DNA of 64,000 nucleotides from Paracoccus aestuariivivens (GTDB taxonomy: Bacteria; Pseudomonadota; Alphaproteobacteria; Rhodobacterales; Rhodobacteraceae). Location of the stretch: contig NZ_WMIE01000009.1 in NCBI RefSeq assembly GCF_009711225.1, forward strand, positions 1 through 64,000, written 5' to 3'. Positions 1 to 7,957 of this stretch are shown piece by piece. Below the pieces are notes generated by a model. It did no database searches. It worked only from the letters and a program-made list of their open reading frames with translations, and was not told where the DNA came from. The translations under genes were made by a program, and so were the position numbers. The first letter of the stretch is position 1; each line of letters starts with the position of its first letter.

Positions 1-149
1 TTGAGCAGCGCCAAGGCTTGCAAACCGGCTGTCCGGACGAGATTGCCTTTAACCAAGGCTGGATCAGCCGGGACGATCTGGCAGAGCGGGCCAAAAAATT
101 CGGCAAGAACGATTACGGCAAATATCTGGCGAGCTTGCTTTCGGCTTAG
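1..149 (+). CDS. rmlA: Glucose-1-phosphate thymidylyltransferase, C-terminal end (partial)
   Basis: Only the last 48 residues lie in the window, read in the frame starting at base 3 and ending at TAG 147-149. The tail (QGLQTGCPDEIAFNQGWI, then a NDYGKYL block) matches the C-terminus of RmlA/RfbA, which makes dTDP-glucose from glucose-1-phosphate and dTTP as the first step to dTDP-L-rhamnose. The stop overlaps by 4 bases, tail to tail, with the convergent glycosyltransferase gene. A rhamnose precursor gene beside a sugar transferase suggests the edge of a surface polysaccharide or glycosylation locus lying to the left. The 5' part cannot be judged. Confidence 0.8.
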   Translation, partial: EQRQGLQTGCPDEIAFNQGWISRDDLAERAKKFGKNDYGKYLASLLSA

Positions 150-1105
150 GCGTTCGCATCGAGTTTCGCAGCTGGTGGGATGCGCAAACGTCCCGCCATC
201 GCCGCAAGCATGACTGCTGCAGTGCCGATAGCACTTTGCCGGTAAAGTCGAGTCGAGATCATCTTGGCCAAAGCGGCGGGACCGTTTGCCCGGATCAGTT
301 TGCCGAAGTCCTGTAACAGAAGGCGGTTTTCCGGACTCAGTAGATGGCTTGCTTGCTCTAGAGCGATCTGATTGCGGGCAAGCCAATCGGCGAAACTGCC
401 GTCGAACAGCATCGCCGCCCGTGCCGCCCGTGCCGCTTTCGTGTCGTTCCGGCCCATGACGTTCTGCGGGTGTTGGCGATATAGGACAACCTGTTCGCTG
501 TCCCGATGTATCTGTGCACCAGCGCCGGAAAGTATCTGATAGCAAAACCAGTCATGCGAGATGACGTTGGCCGCAAATGCCGCCGGGGCGGCTGCCCGCA
601 AAATGGCGAGCGCCTGTGCGTTGGCGATTGTCGTGTTGCCTGGCAGACAGGCCTGTATCAACGCGTTGCGAAATCCGAATGGTCCTTTGAAATGCGGTGC
701 AGGAGCGAGCTCGTTCAAATTCTCGTCGCAAATCGTCGTACGGGCAGCATACACGGCTGGACCGTCACAACTCGTCAGGAAACTGGCGCCGTGAGCAAGC
801 TTGTGGGGGTGCCAGACATCGTCCTGATCGCAAAATGCGATATAGCCATGCGGATCTGCTTGACCGATGAGGCTCAGGAAATTCGCGGTGGCTCCCAGTC
901 GGGGGCCCTCAACAAGTTCGATCCGACCGGACGGTTGGTTTCCGGTGTAGGCCTTGACGATTTCGCGGGTCCGGTCAGTCGAGCCGTCATCGGAAACGAT
1001 GAGCCGCCAGTTCGAATGCGTCTGTGCCAGAATGCTGTCGAGTTGCTGCGGCAGATATTTCGCGCCGTTATATGTCGCCATCAGGATGGTGATCAACGGC
1101 TGCAT
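146..1105 (-). CDS. Family 2 glycosyltransferase
   Basis: A 319-residue GT-A fold glycosyltransferase. The N-terminus (ITILMATYNGAKYLPQQLDS) is the family 2 opening, followed by the nucleotide-binding SDDGSTDRT block near residue 40 and a CDQDDVW metal/nucleotide motif near residue 93. The C-terminal third is less conserved and probably sets acceptor choice. No signal peptide is seen, so it is likely cytoplasmic or membrane-peripheral. It converges on rmlA, so a rhamnosyltransferase role is a reasonable inference, but donor and acceptor cannot be read from sequence. A purine-rich AGGGAC lies about 8 bases before the ATG. Confidence 0.85.
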   Translation of the reverse strand: MQPLITILMATYNGAKYLPQQLDSILAQTHSNWRLIVSDDGSTDRTREIVKAYTGNQPSGRIELVEGPRLGATANFLSLIGQADPHGYIAFCDQDDVWHPHKLAHGASFLTSCDGPAVYAARTTICDENLNELAPAPHFKGPFGFRNALIQACLPGNTTIANAQALAILRAAAPAAFAANVISHDWFCYQILSGAGAQIHRDSEQVVLYRQHPQNVMGRNDTKAARAARAAMLFDGSFADWLARNQIALEQASHLLSPENRLLLQDFGKLIRANGPAALAKMISTRLYRQSAIGTAAVMLAAMAGRLRIPPAAKLDANA

Positions 1106-1168
1106 TCGTCGTCCCTACGCTTGGTTTTCGCTGAGCTTTACTGCGGAACTCCGCTCAGACCAAGCCGC

Positions 1169-1711
1169 CTACTGTTCTTGGCGGGCAATATCGCCGATCA
1201 GAACCTTTGTCACTTTGGCATCTGACGGCATCTGCGTCGCCTTGAGGAGTGCCTCGCGTAGACCGGCCATGGCCGCTTCGGAGGTGAAGTTCCCGTCGAA
1301 TGCACCGGTGTTTGCCTTGATCATCAGTGCGCCGAGCAAAGCGTCACGCAAGCGGTGCTCTTGAGCTTCGATTTGCGGAAGAGCTTCGGTCGATGTTTCA
1401 AGGGTCAAGGTCATCACCATGACCGCCACGGTGGTTCCGTTCCTGATGATCGGCACGAAAAACTGGTTGGGAAAACGGAACCAGTCCGCCTCGACATCTT
1501 GGGATGCATCTGCCTCGGCTGAGTGAGAGGCCTCGTGAACTGCGGCAGTTTCATGCGTGGCCGTGGCATCTTCGTCGGCTGGCGTTTCTGGGGTGTGGTT
1601 TTCGGAGGTCGTCGCAGCCGTGTCCGTGCGGTTCCGATGAACAAGGTCGCCGCCAACCGCTCCACCAAGAAAGGCGACGATCGCCAGCACGAAAAAGATG
1701 AACATCTTCAT
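1169..1711 (-). CDS. fliL: FliL-family flagellar basal body-associated protein
   Basis: A 180-residue protein with an N-terminal membrane anchor (residues 1-21), a Thr/Glu/Ala-rich, His-containing acidic linker (about 25-75) and a C-terminal FliL-like domain beginning DWFRFPNQFFVPIIRNG. FliL is an inner-membrane protein that surrounds the stator and supports torque. It is the last gene of the minus-strand flagellar operon, 11 bases after flgH, which supports the call. The C-terminal domain is divergent, so the assignment rests on domain character plus position. The linker is longer and more acidic than in typical FliL. Confidence 0.7.
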   Translation of the reverse strand: MKMFIFFVLAIVAFLGGAVGGDLVHRNRTDTAATTSENHTPETPADEDATATHETAAVHEASHSAEADASQDVEADWFRFPNQFFVPIIRNGTTVAVMVMTLTLETSTEALPQIEAQEHRLRDALLGALMIKANTGAFDGNFTSEAAMAGLREALLKATQMPSDAKVTKVLIGDIARQEQ

Positions 1712-1722
1712 ATTGCGTTACC

Positions 1723-2475
1723 TTAGTAGGGCAGGATCATGTCGGCGACCTGCTGGCCATAACGGGGTTGCTGAACATCGTTGATATGTCCCCTTCCGCC
1801 ATAAGAAATGCGTGCTCCGGCAATCCGGTCATATGCCACCTCGTTCTTGCGACCGATATCCGAGGGGCGAACAAACCCGCTGACCGTCAGAACACGAACC
1901 TCGAAATTCACGCGAACTTCCTGGCTGCCTTCGATCCGCAGCACGCCATTCGGCATTTTCTCGACCACCGTGGCCGCGACCCGCAGGGTCATCTTGTCCC
2001 GACGCGAGATATTCCCGCTGCCCTTGAAGGTCGAGGAACTGTCGGCTTCGACAAGTTCGTCCATGGATGCACCTTCAGGAAGAACCGACGCTGCCCGTTG
2101 TGGCAACCCTGCAAGTGCCGGAATGCTGACCTTGTCCGAGGCGCTGCGGCTGCGTCCCGAGCTGTTCTGGATCTCGGCTCGATCGTCGATCTCAATGACG
2201 ACGGTCAGGATGTCGCCGCGGGTCGAGGCGCGGCGATCAGCGACAAGAGAATTCTGCGACGTCGTCCAGAGCGAAGCGCTGGTTTCGTTCTGCTCGGGAA
2301 GGCCGGTCAGCATGGCGTCGGGTGCAACCATCGCTTGAAACTCGGCGCTTTGTTCGGGGTTGGTCATGCTTGGCTGACGACCCAAGTGATCGGCGCGCCC
2401 GCAGGCGGACAGGCCTGTCGCAACTGCAAGTCCGCCCAAGAGCAATCGCGGCAAGTTCCGTTTGTTCCTGCTCAA
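1723..2475 (-). CDS. flgH: Flagellar L-ring protein FlgH
   Basis: A 250-residue outer-membrane lipoprotein that builds the L ring around the flagellar rod. A signal peptide ends in the lipobox LSACG (Cys near residue 25). The body has the family's SLWTTSQNSLVADRRAS segment, the GDILTVVIEI strand, an STFKGSG block and the conserved end VRPSDIGRKN ... YGGRGHINDVQQP. Length is normal. It lies 11 bases after flgA and before fliL in the same minus-strand operon. The P-ring gene flgI is not in this block, so it must be encoded elsewhere if a complete flagellum is made. Confidence 0.95.
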   Translation of the reverse strand: MSRNKRNLPRLLLGGLAVATGLSACGRADHLGRQPSMTNPEQSAEFQAMVAPDAMLTGLPEQNETSASLWTTSQNSLVADRRASTRGDILTVVIEIDDRAEIQNSSGRSRSASDKVSIPALAGLPQRAASVLPEGASMDELVEADSSSTFKGSGNISRRDKMTLRVAATVVEKMPNGVLRIEGSQEVRVNFEVRVLTVSGFVRPSDIGRKNEVAYDRIAGARISYGGRGHINDVQQPRYGQQVADMILPY

Positions 2476-2486
2476 TCTGTGTTCCT

Positions 2487-2906
2487 TCAGTTCGGGGATA
2501 CGACGACGGTTCCGTCCGCAGCGATGTGGCCGGACAAGGTCGTACGCGAGGCGTTGTTCATGACGCGGATGACTTCTCCGACGCTGCCCGCACTTAGCGC
2601 GCGACCTTCCGTTTCGATCCGAAGCGCGTCCCGCTCGAAAGCGATCGTGACGGTCTGGTTGCGCACGATGATGCGCGGTGCGGCAAGATATGAGCGTTCG
2701 ATGGGCCGCCCCGCCGAGATCATCACCCGCAACTCCATCCCGACGATGCTTTCGGGATCGGACAGGTTACCATTGGCTAGTGGGTCGATCCGGATATCCT
2801 CTGGGGAAAGCACAATGCCACTGCGCAATGTACGTGCTGCCACCAGGGCGTCTGCTTGCACGGATATGGGGCATAAAAGGGACGCGGCCAGAAAAAATCG
2901 GATCAT
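2487..2906 (-). CDS. flgA: Flagellar P-ring assembly chaperone FlgA
   Basis: A 139-residue periplasmic protein with a short signal peptide (residues 1-18, ending VQADA) and a SAF-type domain. Landmarks are TLRSGIVLSPEDI, the VGMELRVMISAGRPI segment and a closing beta-rich region with VIRVMNNASRTTLSGHI. FlgA helps FlgI polymerise into the P ring. It is at the short end for the family and lacks an extended N-terminal domain, as in other Rhodobacterales. It directly follows flgG (adjacent stop and start) and precedes flgH, matching the distal rod/ring order of the operon. Confidence 0.9.
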   Translation of the reverse strand: MIRFFLAASLLCPISVQADALVAARTLRSGIVLSPEDIRIDPLANGNLSDPESIVGMELRVMISAGRPIERSYLAAPRIIVRNQTVTIAFERDALRIETEGRALSAGSVGEVIRVMNNASRTTLSGHIAADGTVVVSPN

Positions 2907-3692
2907 CTACCTGACCTGTACGGTCGCGCCGAGCATCTGGTCGGCTGCGGTAATGACCTTCGAGTTCAATTCATAACCGCGCTGCGCCTTGATCAGTTCG
3001 GTGATTTCGCGGACCGGATCGACCGAGCTTTCCTCGAGATAGCCGGCGCGCAGCGTACCTAAGCCTTCCTCGCCGGGAGATGCAATCAAGGGGGCTCCTG
3101 ATGCTGTGGTCTCGAGGAAGGTGTTGCCACCAATGGCTTCCAGACCCTTTTCGTTCAGGAAATTTGCAAGTGTGATCTGGCCCAAACTCTCAGGTTCGAC
3201 GCGGTCGCTGAAATAGGCCATGACCTCGCCCGAGGGGCTGATCGAAATGCTGCGTGCTTCTTGCGGAATGGTGATGTCGGGAACGATCGGGAACCCGTCA
3301 GAGGTCACGATCTGGCCCTCGGCCGAGCGTTTCAGACTACCGTCGCGCGTATAGGCCGAAATTCCCGAGGGCATCACCACTTCAAGGTAGCCGCTGCCGT
3401 CGATAGCAACGTCCAGATCGCCATTTGTCTGGGTCAGGCTGCCTTGGCCCAGCATCACGGTGACGGCCGATGCCCGTACGCCAAGCCCCAGCTGGACGCC
3501 AGCGGGAACCATGGCGCCGGTTGTCGAGGTCAGCGTGCCGGGGCGTGTCGCCTGCTGGTACTGCAGATCTGAGAACTCGGCGCGGCGGGTATTGTAGCCG
3601 GTCGTCGACATGTTCGCGAGGTTGTTCGAGATGACCTCGACCCGCATTTGCTGGGCACTCATGCCGGTGGCTGCGATTTGAAGGGCCTTCAT
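2907..3692 (-). CDS. flgG: Flagellar distal rod protein FlgG
   Basis: A 261-residue rod protein exported by the flagellar type III system. The N-terminus has the rod/hook signature NNLANMSTTGYNTRRAEF near residues 23-40, then the FlgG/FlgE core (DGSGYLEV, FPIVPDITIP), and the C-terminal coiled-coil helix (GYLEESSVDPVREITELI ... QRGYELNSKVI) that packs against the N-terminal helix. Length matches FlgG. There is no Sec signal peptide, as expected for this class. It lies 11 bases downstream of flgF in the operon. Confidence 0.95.
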   Translation of the reverse strand: MKALQIAATGMSAQQMRVEVISNNLANMSTTGYNTRRAEFSDLQYQQATRPGTLTSTTGAMVPAGVQLGLGVRASAVTVMLGQGSLTQTNGDLDVAIDGSGYLEVVMPSGISAYTRDGSLKRSAEGQIVTSDGFPIVPDITIPQEARSISISPSGEVMAYFSDRVEPESLGQITLANFLNEKGLEAIGGNTFLETTASGAPLIASPGEEGLGTLRAGYLEESSVDPVREITELIKAQRGYELNSKVITAADQMLGATVQVR

Positions 3693-3703
3693 GCATTATC
3701 CTT

Positions 3704-4420
3704 TCATCGCGTAAGCGAGGTGATGGTCTGGCGGATGCGTTGGTCTTCCTGTTCAAGCAACGACTGCCCCATTTCATAAGCGCGTTGGACTTCGATCATG
3801 CGGGCGATCTCGTTCACCGGTTCGACGTTGGATTCCTCAAGGAATCCTTGCCGCACCTTGGGTTCTTCCATGGGCGTCGGATTGGGCCCGGTTTCGAACA
3901 ATGTGCCAGCGACGTGGCGCAGGTCGGAGGGATCGGGAGGCGCGAACACACCGATACGCCCGACCGGCTCGCCATCCGCCGAGACGGTGCCGTCGCCACC
4001 GATGCCCAGACTGCGCGTGCCAGCCGGTACGACGATAGGCGCCTGACCATCGTCGAGCAGTTGGTAGCCGTCGGGGTTGACGATCTCGCCTTCGGCATTC
4101 GCCATGAAGGCCCCCGCACGGGTCAGCCGTCCTCCGTCAGGGGTCTGGACCATGAAGAAACCGTCCCCTTCGATGGCAAGGTCATATTTGCCTCCGGTCT
4201 GGGTCATTGCGCCCTGACCCAGATCGACCATGCGACCACGCACATTGGCCATCGCAAGGGTCTCTCCATTCGAGGCGATCGGAACCATGTATTCCGAGAA
4301 CACCACCCCTTCGCGACGGAACCCTGTGGTATTGGCGTTGGCCATGTTGTTCGCGATTGCGCGCATCTCGCGCATCAGACCGGACTGGCGGGTCAACGAG
4401 GCATAGATCGCATTATCCAT
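3704..4420 (-). CDS. flgF: Flagellar proximal rod protein FlgF
   Basis: A 238-residue rod component related to FlgG. The N-terminal signature NNMANANTTGFRREGVVF appears near residues 23-40 and the C-terminal helix has the GFLEESNVEPVNEIARMI ... QRAYEMGQSLL pattern. It is shorter than the adjacent FlgG and begins MDNAIYASLTRQSGL, typical of FlgF. In the assembled organelle it lies between the proximal FlgB/FlgC segment and the distal FlgG rod. It follows fliQ by 3 bases and precedes flgG by 11 bases in a tightly packed operon. Confidence 0.93.
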   Translation of the reverse strand: MDNAIYASLTRQSGLMREMRAIANNMANANTTGFRREGVVFSEYMVPIASNGETLAMANVRGRMVDLGQGAMTQTGGKYDLAIEGDGFFMVQTPDGGRLTRAGAFMANAEGEIVNPDGYQLLDDGQAPIVVPAGTRSLGIGGDGTVSADGEPVGRIGVFAPPDPSDLRHVAGTLFETGPNPTPMEEPKVRQGFLEESNVEPVNEIARMIEVQRAYEMGQSLLEQEDQRIRQTITSLTR

Positions 4421-4423
4421 GGC

Positions 4424-4690
4424 TCAATTTCCGATGATCTGGGGAATGATCTGATCGGTGAAAAAATCGGTCAGAAGCGAGGTCATGAAGCTCATGCTGA
4501 CCCAAAGTACGACCACCATCAGTGCGGCTTTGGGCACAAAGGTCAGCGTCATCTCCTGCACCGAGGTCAGGGCTTGAAACAGGCCGATCACCACGCCAGT
4601 CACCAAGGCGACTGCGAGCAGGGGGGCCGACATGCGTACCGCAGTCCAAAGCGCCTGACGCATGAGGTCGAAAAGCAGATTTTCATCCAT
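4424..4690 (-). CDS. fliQ: Flagellar export apparatus protein FliQ
   Basis: An 88-residue inner-membrane protein with two hydrophobic segments (about 14-38 and 52-76) joined by the conserved VIGLFQALTSVQEMTLTFVPK turn. FliQ forms part of the FliPQR export gate through which rod, hook and filament proteins pass. Its length and the LFQALTSVQE motif are typical. Partner genes fliP and fliR are not in this block. The start lies 1 base after the fliE stop, so the two are probably translationally coupled. Confidence 0.95.
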   Translation of the reverse strand: MDENLLFDLMRQALWTAVRMSAPLLAVALVTGVVIGLFQALTSVQEMTLTFVPKAALMVVVLWVSMSFMTSLLTDFFTDQIIPQIIGN

Positions 4691-4691
4691 C

Positions 4692-4970
4692 TCAGACCGG
4701 CATCCGAAGAATTTCCTGATAGGCCTCGACGACCTTGTCGCGAATGGCGACGGCGGTCTCTAGGGCGATCTCGGCCCGAGCGATGCTTTGAACCAACTGG
4801 TGGGTGTCGGTGGCACCGGTCATCGCGCCGGTCGCCGAAATATCGACCTGCTCCATCACCTTGGCAAAATCGGTCGCGGCGGCGCTAATGCTTTGCCCGA
4901 TGCCCGACGCCGGAGAAACAGCAGGGCGGGCACGGTCATAGGCTGATGCAGCAAGTGTCGGCGAAATCAT
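4692..4970 (-). CDS. fliE: Flagellar hook-basal body protein FliE
   Basis: A 92-residue junction protein that links the MS ring to the proximal rod and is among the first export substrates. The C-terminal half carries the family pattern HQLVQSIARAEIALETAVAI followed by RDKVVEAYQEILRMPV. A strong ribosome site (AAGGAG) sits 6 bases before the ATG. It follows flgC by 10 bases; the flgB-flgC-fliE order is conserved across many flagellated bacteria. Confidence 0.93.
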   Translation of the reverse strand: MISPTLAASAYDRARPAVSPASGIGQSISAAATDFAKVMEQVDISATGAMTGATDTHQLVQSIARAEIALETAVAIRDKVVEAYQEILRMPV

Positions 4971-4980
4971 GGTATTCTCC

Positions 4981-5373
4981 TTAGCGACGGATCAGGTCGA
5001 GTAGCGCGCTACCCATCTGGCGTGATTGTTCAAAGACACGAAGATTCGCCTCGTAGCTGCGGCTGGCCTCGCGTGCGTCGGCCACTTCGATGACGAGGTC
5101 CACATTCGAACCCGAGAAGTAGCCATCCTCGTCGGCCATCGGATGCGAAGGCTCGTAGATTCGTGGCAACTCGCGCTTGTCGAGCCGCGTCGGAGAGGCT
5201 TCGACCTTGCCCGTCGAGCGTCCGAAATCCATTTCTTCGCGGAAGGAAACCAGCTTGCGTCGGTAACCGGGCGTGTCGGCATTCGCGATGTTTTCCGAGA
5301 CATGGCGCAGCCGGACGGCCTGTGCGCGCATCCCCGAGGCCGCCACATCAACGGCAGAAAGCGGATCAGTCAT
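4981..5373 (-). CDS. flgC: Flagellar proximal rod protein FlgC
   Basis: A 130-residue rod protein. The signature SENIANADTPGYRRKLV lies near residues 26-42 and the C-terminal FlgC helix (NVDLVIEVADAREASRSYEANL ... SALLDLIRR) is intact. Size and motif order match FlgC. It assembles with FlgB and FlgF above the MS ring after type III export. It is second in the operon, 9 bases after flgB, with a purine-rich ribosome site (GGAGAG) before the ATG. Confidence 0.94.
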   Translation of the reverse strand: MTDPLSAVDVAASGMRAQAVRLRHVSENIANADTPGYRRKLVSFREEMDFGRSTGKVEASPTRLDKRELPRIYEPSHPMADEDGYFSGSNVDLVIEVADAREASRSYEANLRVFEQSRQMGSALLDLIRR

Positions 5374-5382
5374 TTTCTCTCC

Positions 5383-5769
5383 TTACATGCCGCGGCCAAG
5401 GCTCGTGCGGATCAGCGACAGCGAAGCACGGGTAATGGCCACCGAAAGGTCGAATTCCTTTTTGGCCTGCGCGATGCGGATCATTTCATCTTCGACCGAG
5501 ACGCTGTTGCCGTTCGGTGCGAGCTCGCCGCCGCTATCCACAGCCCGATTGCTGCCGCCCCAACCCGATCCGCTCACATGCCCCGGTCGGGTCGTGCGCA
5601 GATCGGTCGAGGGTGTCGATCTATAGGTGTCGGCAAACCCCGCCAGATCCCGCGAGCGATAGCCGGGGGTATCGGCGTTGGCGACGTTCTGAGCGATCAG
5701 TTTCTGACGATTTTCGGCATGTGCGGTGAGCGCGCTTGCCATTCGCAGGGTTTCGATCCGGTTAAACAT
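5383..5769 (-). CDS. flgB: Flagellar proximal rod protein FlgB
   Basis: A 128-residue rod protein with the signature AQNVANADTPGYRSRDL near residues 29-45 and the closing helix DEMIRIAQAKKEFDLSVAI. It is the first gene of the minus-strand flagellar operon flgB-flgC-fliE-fliQ-flgF-flgG-flgA-flgH-fliL. The promoter must lie in the 87 bases shared with the divergent fliI, where TTAACC-type half-sites are visible; one further half-site lies within its own first codons (5760-5765). Confidence 0.93.
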   Translation of the reverse strand: MFNRIETLRMASALTAHAENRQKLIAQNVANADTPGYRSRDLAGFADTYRSTPSTDLRTTRPGHVSGSGWGGSNRAVDSGGELAPNGNSVSVEDEMIRIAQAKKEFDLSVAITRASLSLIRTSLGRGM

Positions 5770-5799
5770 CGAGGCTTCTCCTCAGTTCCGATAACCCCG

Positions 5800-5822
5800 T
5801 CTTAACCCTGATAGGTTTAAAA
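5800..5822. promoter_or_regulatory. TTAACC half-sites in the flgB-fliI divergent promoter
   Basis: TTAACC at 5802-5807 faces GGTTTAA at 5814-5820, forming a near-perfect inverted repeat midway between the flgB and fliI start codons. A third GGTTAA lies at 5760-5765 inside the start of flgB. TTAACC is the half-site of the cell-cycle regulator CtrA, which controls flagellar genes in several alphaproteobacteria. The spacing between halves here is not the standard TTAA-N7-TTAA, so CtrA binding is an inference. Confidence 0.45.
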
Positions 5823-5856
5823 ACGGTTTCGCGGCTCAGCCTTTTGGGGAATTTGG

Positions 5857-7176
5857 ATGACAAAATTTCAGGAAATTGCGGCGAAACTGAAAAAGATCAA
5901 AATAGTCCGTTATTTCGGGACCGTGATCGGGATCCATGGCGGACTGATCAAGGTCGCAGGGCTGAACATCCACGCATCGGTGGGTGATCGTGTCGCCTTT
6001 TCAAGGCGTTCCGGTCGCGAGTTGACCGGTGAAATCGTGGCGCTGGACAGAGAAACGGCCTCGGTTCTGCCCGAGGGATCGACGGAAGGTCTGGCGATCG
6101 GGCTCGAGGTGGAGCTTCTTTTCGCCCCCAGCCTTGCGCCTTCTGATGATTGGATCGGGCGAATCATTGATCCATTGGGCCAGCCTCTGGACGGGCGTCC
6201 CCTATATGAAGGGTTTGATGATCGCGGTTATCGTCCGCCACCGCCTCCGGCTGCCTCGCGCAACCGGTTGGGCGCGCGGTTGGCAACGGGACTTGCGGTC
6301 TTTGACACGATTCTTCCTTTGGTTCGGGGGCAGCGGATGGGGCTTTTTGCAGGTTCTGGTGTAGGCAAATCGACCCTGCTTTCGGCCCTCGCGCTTGGGG
6401 TTGAGGCCGATGTCGTCGTGATAGCCCTGATCGGTGAACGGGGACGGGAACTGCGCGAGTTCGTCGAGGAAGTTCTGGGCAAGGAAGGCATGGCCCGTTC
6501 CGTGGTCATCGCTGCGACATCGGATCAGTCACCATTGATGCGCCGTCGCTGTGCCTGGGCCGCGATGACTGTGGCCGAACATTTTCGCGATCAAGGCCGT
6601 CATGTGCTGTTTCTGGCCGATTCGATCACCCGCTTTGCCGAAGCGCATCGCGAGATCGCGCTGTCGGCGGGGGAAAGCCCGAGCTATCGCGGCTTTCCTC
6701 CCTCGGTTTCGCAAATGATTATGTCGCTGGCTGAACGATCCGGACCGGGACCGGAGGGGGCAGGCGACATTACAGCGATATTCAGTGTGCTGGTTGCAGG
6801 TTCGGATATGGACGAGCCGGTCGCCGACATTCTGCGTGGTGTTCTGGACGGTCACGTCGTTCTGGATCGCTCGATTGCCGAGCGCGGGCGTTTTCCGGCT
6901 GTGGATGTGCTTCGCTCTGTCTCGCGCTCGCTGCCTCATGCCGCGAGCGAGCCCGAGAACGCGTTGATCGCCCGCGCGCGCGCCGCGTTGGGCGCTTACT
7001 CCGAGTCCGAGTTGATGATTCGCGCGGGGCTATACGCGCAAGGCTCGGACCCGAAACTGGACGAGGCTGTCCGCATCTATCCTGCGCTGGACCAGTTCTT
7101 TACGCGCAAGGGTTCTTCGGTCAGGCAGAGCTTCCAAATGCTGGCCGAGGCATTGGGGCAGCCTGCCGCCCGCTAG
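5857..7176 (+). CDS. fliI: Flagellar export ATPase FliI
   Basis: A 439-residue ATPase that energises flagellar protein export as a cytoplasmic hexamer. It has an N-terminal beta-barrel domain (to about residue 95), Walker A AGSGVGKS at 165-172, the catalytic GERGREL block at 193-199 and Walker B LFLADS at 251-256, with the family's SPSYRGFPPSV segment near 275. Length matches FliI. It diverges from the flgB operon and converges on the extensin-like gene with a 3-base gap. A GGGGAA ribosome site precedes the ATG. Partners fliH and fliJ are not adjacent. Confidence 0.95.
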   Translation: MTKFQEIAAKLKKIKIVRYFGTVIGIHGGLIKVAGLNIHASVGDRVAFSRRSGRELTGEIVALDRETASVLPEGSTEGLAIGLEVELLFAPSLAPSDDWIGRIIDPLGQPLDGRPLYEGFDDRGYRPPPPPAASRNRLGARLATGLAVFDTILPLVRGQRMGLFAGSGVGKSTLLSALALGVEADVVVIALIGERGRELREFVEEVLGKEGMARSVVIAATSDQSPLMRRRCAWAAMTVAEHFRDQGRHVLFLADSITRFAEAHREIALSAGESPSYRGFPPSVSQMIMSLAERSGPGPEGAGDITAIFSVLVAGSDMDEPVADILRGVLDGHVVLDRSIAERGRFPAVDVLRSVSRSLPHAASEPENALIARARAALGAYSESELMIRAGLYAQGSDPKLDEAVRIYPALDQFFTRKGSSVRQSFQMLAEALGQPAAR

Positions 7177-7179
7177 GGG

Positions 7180-7953
7180 CTACTGGCAAAGTCGATAGCC
7201 GCCCTTGCGTGCCTTGATGTCCAGATGCAGGTGGCTTTCATGCGCGGCATTCGCACCGGGGCCAAGAACCGTGGTGAAGTGCAGGCATGCGCTGCCGCGA
7301 ATAGCGCGCTGGAAAGCCTCGGCCATGTCGCCTTCGTCCTGTCGGGGCTTGATTTCGATCCGGCTGCCATCCTGGAATCGGAAGGCCGCGATATCGAAGG
7401 CATTGCCGAAGGCATGCTCGGAAATCTTGCTATCGCCATTCCCGATGGTCGGTCGGCATTGATAGGTAGAGCCGGGCTCGATCCCTGTGAGCAGGGGTTG
7501 GTCGGGCAGCAGGGCAACAGCGGGACGCACGAAATCGCGCAACCAATGAGACAGATGGCGCGCGGTGTCGCAGCGCATCACGGCATCGCCCGCTATCTTG
7601 ATTCCGGGCAGAGGAGATCGCAGTCTGATCGGCCGATCAATTCCGCAATCGCGGTGCTCCGGATCGGTCACAGGGGCGATTTCGTCATAATCTGCGCCAA
7701 GAAAGGTCAGTTCCAGCAGGCAGGCCGAGTAGCCGAAGTCATCCTCGCGCAATGTCGTATGGATGGGTGGCGCATCGGCGGGCTCAGCAGGTGCTTTGGA
7801 GGTGGTCTCGGGGGCGTCGGGTTTTGGTGCTGGTGCGGATGGGCCGTTGATCACGCCGGTGTTTTGGGTGGGTCGCGGTTCGGGACGCTCCATTTGCGCC
7901 AAAACCGGCATGGGCAACAATGCAATCAGCAGGATAGTTGCCCATGCCCTCAT
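7180..7953 (-). CDS. Extensin-like C-terminal domain protein (periplasmic)
   Basis: A 257-residue secreted protein. The ATG at 7953 was chosen because it gives a clean signal peptide (MRAWATILLIALLPMPVLAQ) and avoids overlapping the upstream gene; a longer frame reaches 8019. After a Pro/Ala-rich linker comes an extensin-like domain with SEHAFGNAFDIAAFRF, a GSACLHFTTVLGPGAN loop and a final HESHLHLDI. The His/Asp pattern resembles the metal site of D-alanyl-D-alanine peptidase-like folds, so a peptidoglycan-processing role is plausible though unproven. It starts 4 bases after the L,D-transpeptidase stop, so both may act on the cell wall. Confidence 0.85.
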   Translation of the reverse strand: MRAWATILLIALLPMPVLAQMERPEPRPTQNTGVINGPSAPAPKPDAPETTSKAPAEPADAPPIHTTLREDDFGYSACLLELTFLGADYDEIAPVTDPEHRDCGIDRPIRLRSPLPGIKIAGDAVMRCDTARHLSHWLRDFVRPAVALLPDQPLLTGIEPGSTYQCRPTIGNGDSKISEHAFGNAFDIAAFRFQDGSRIEIKPRQDEGDMAEAFQRAIRGSACLHFTTVLGPGANAAHESHLHLDIKARKGGYRLCQ

Positions 7954-7957
7954 TCGG

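Noticed and set aside
1..213. A 70-codon open frame from base 1 on the plus strand
   Set aside because: The neighbouring frame (from base 3) encodes a clear RmlA C-terminus, so this frame is a shadow.
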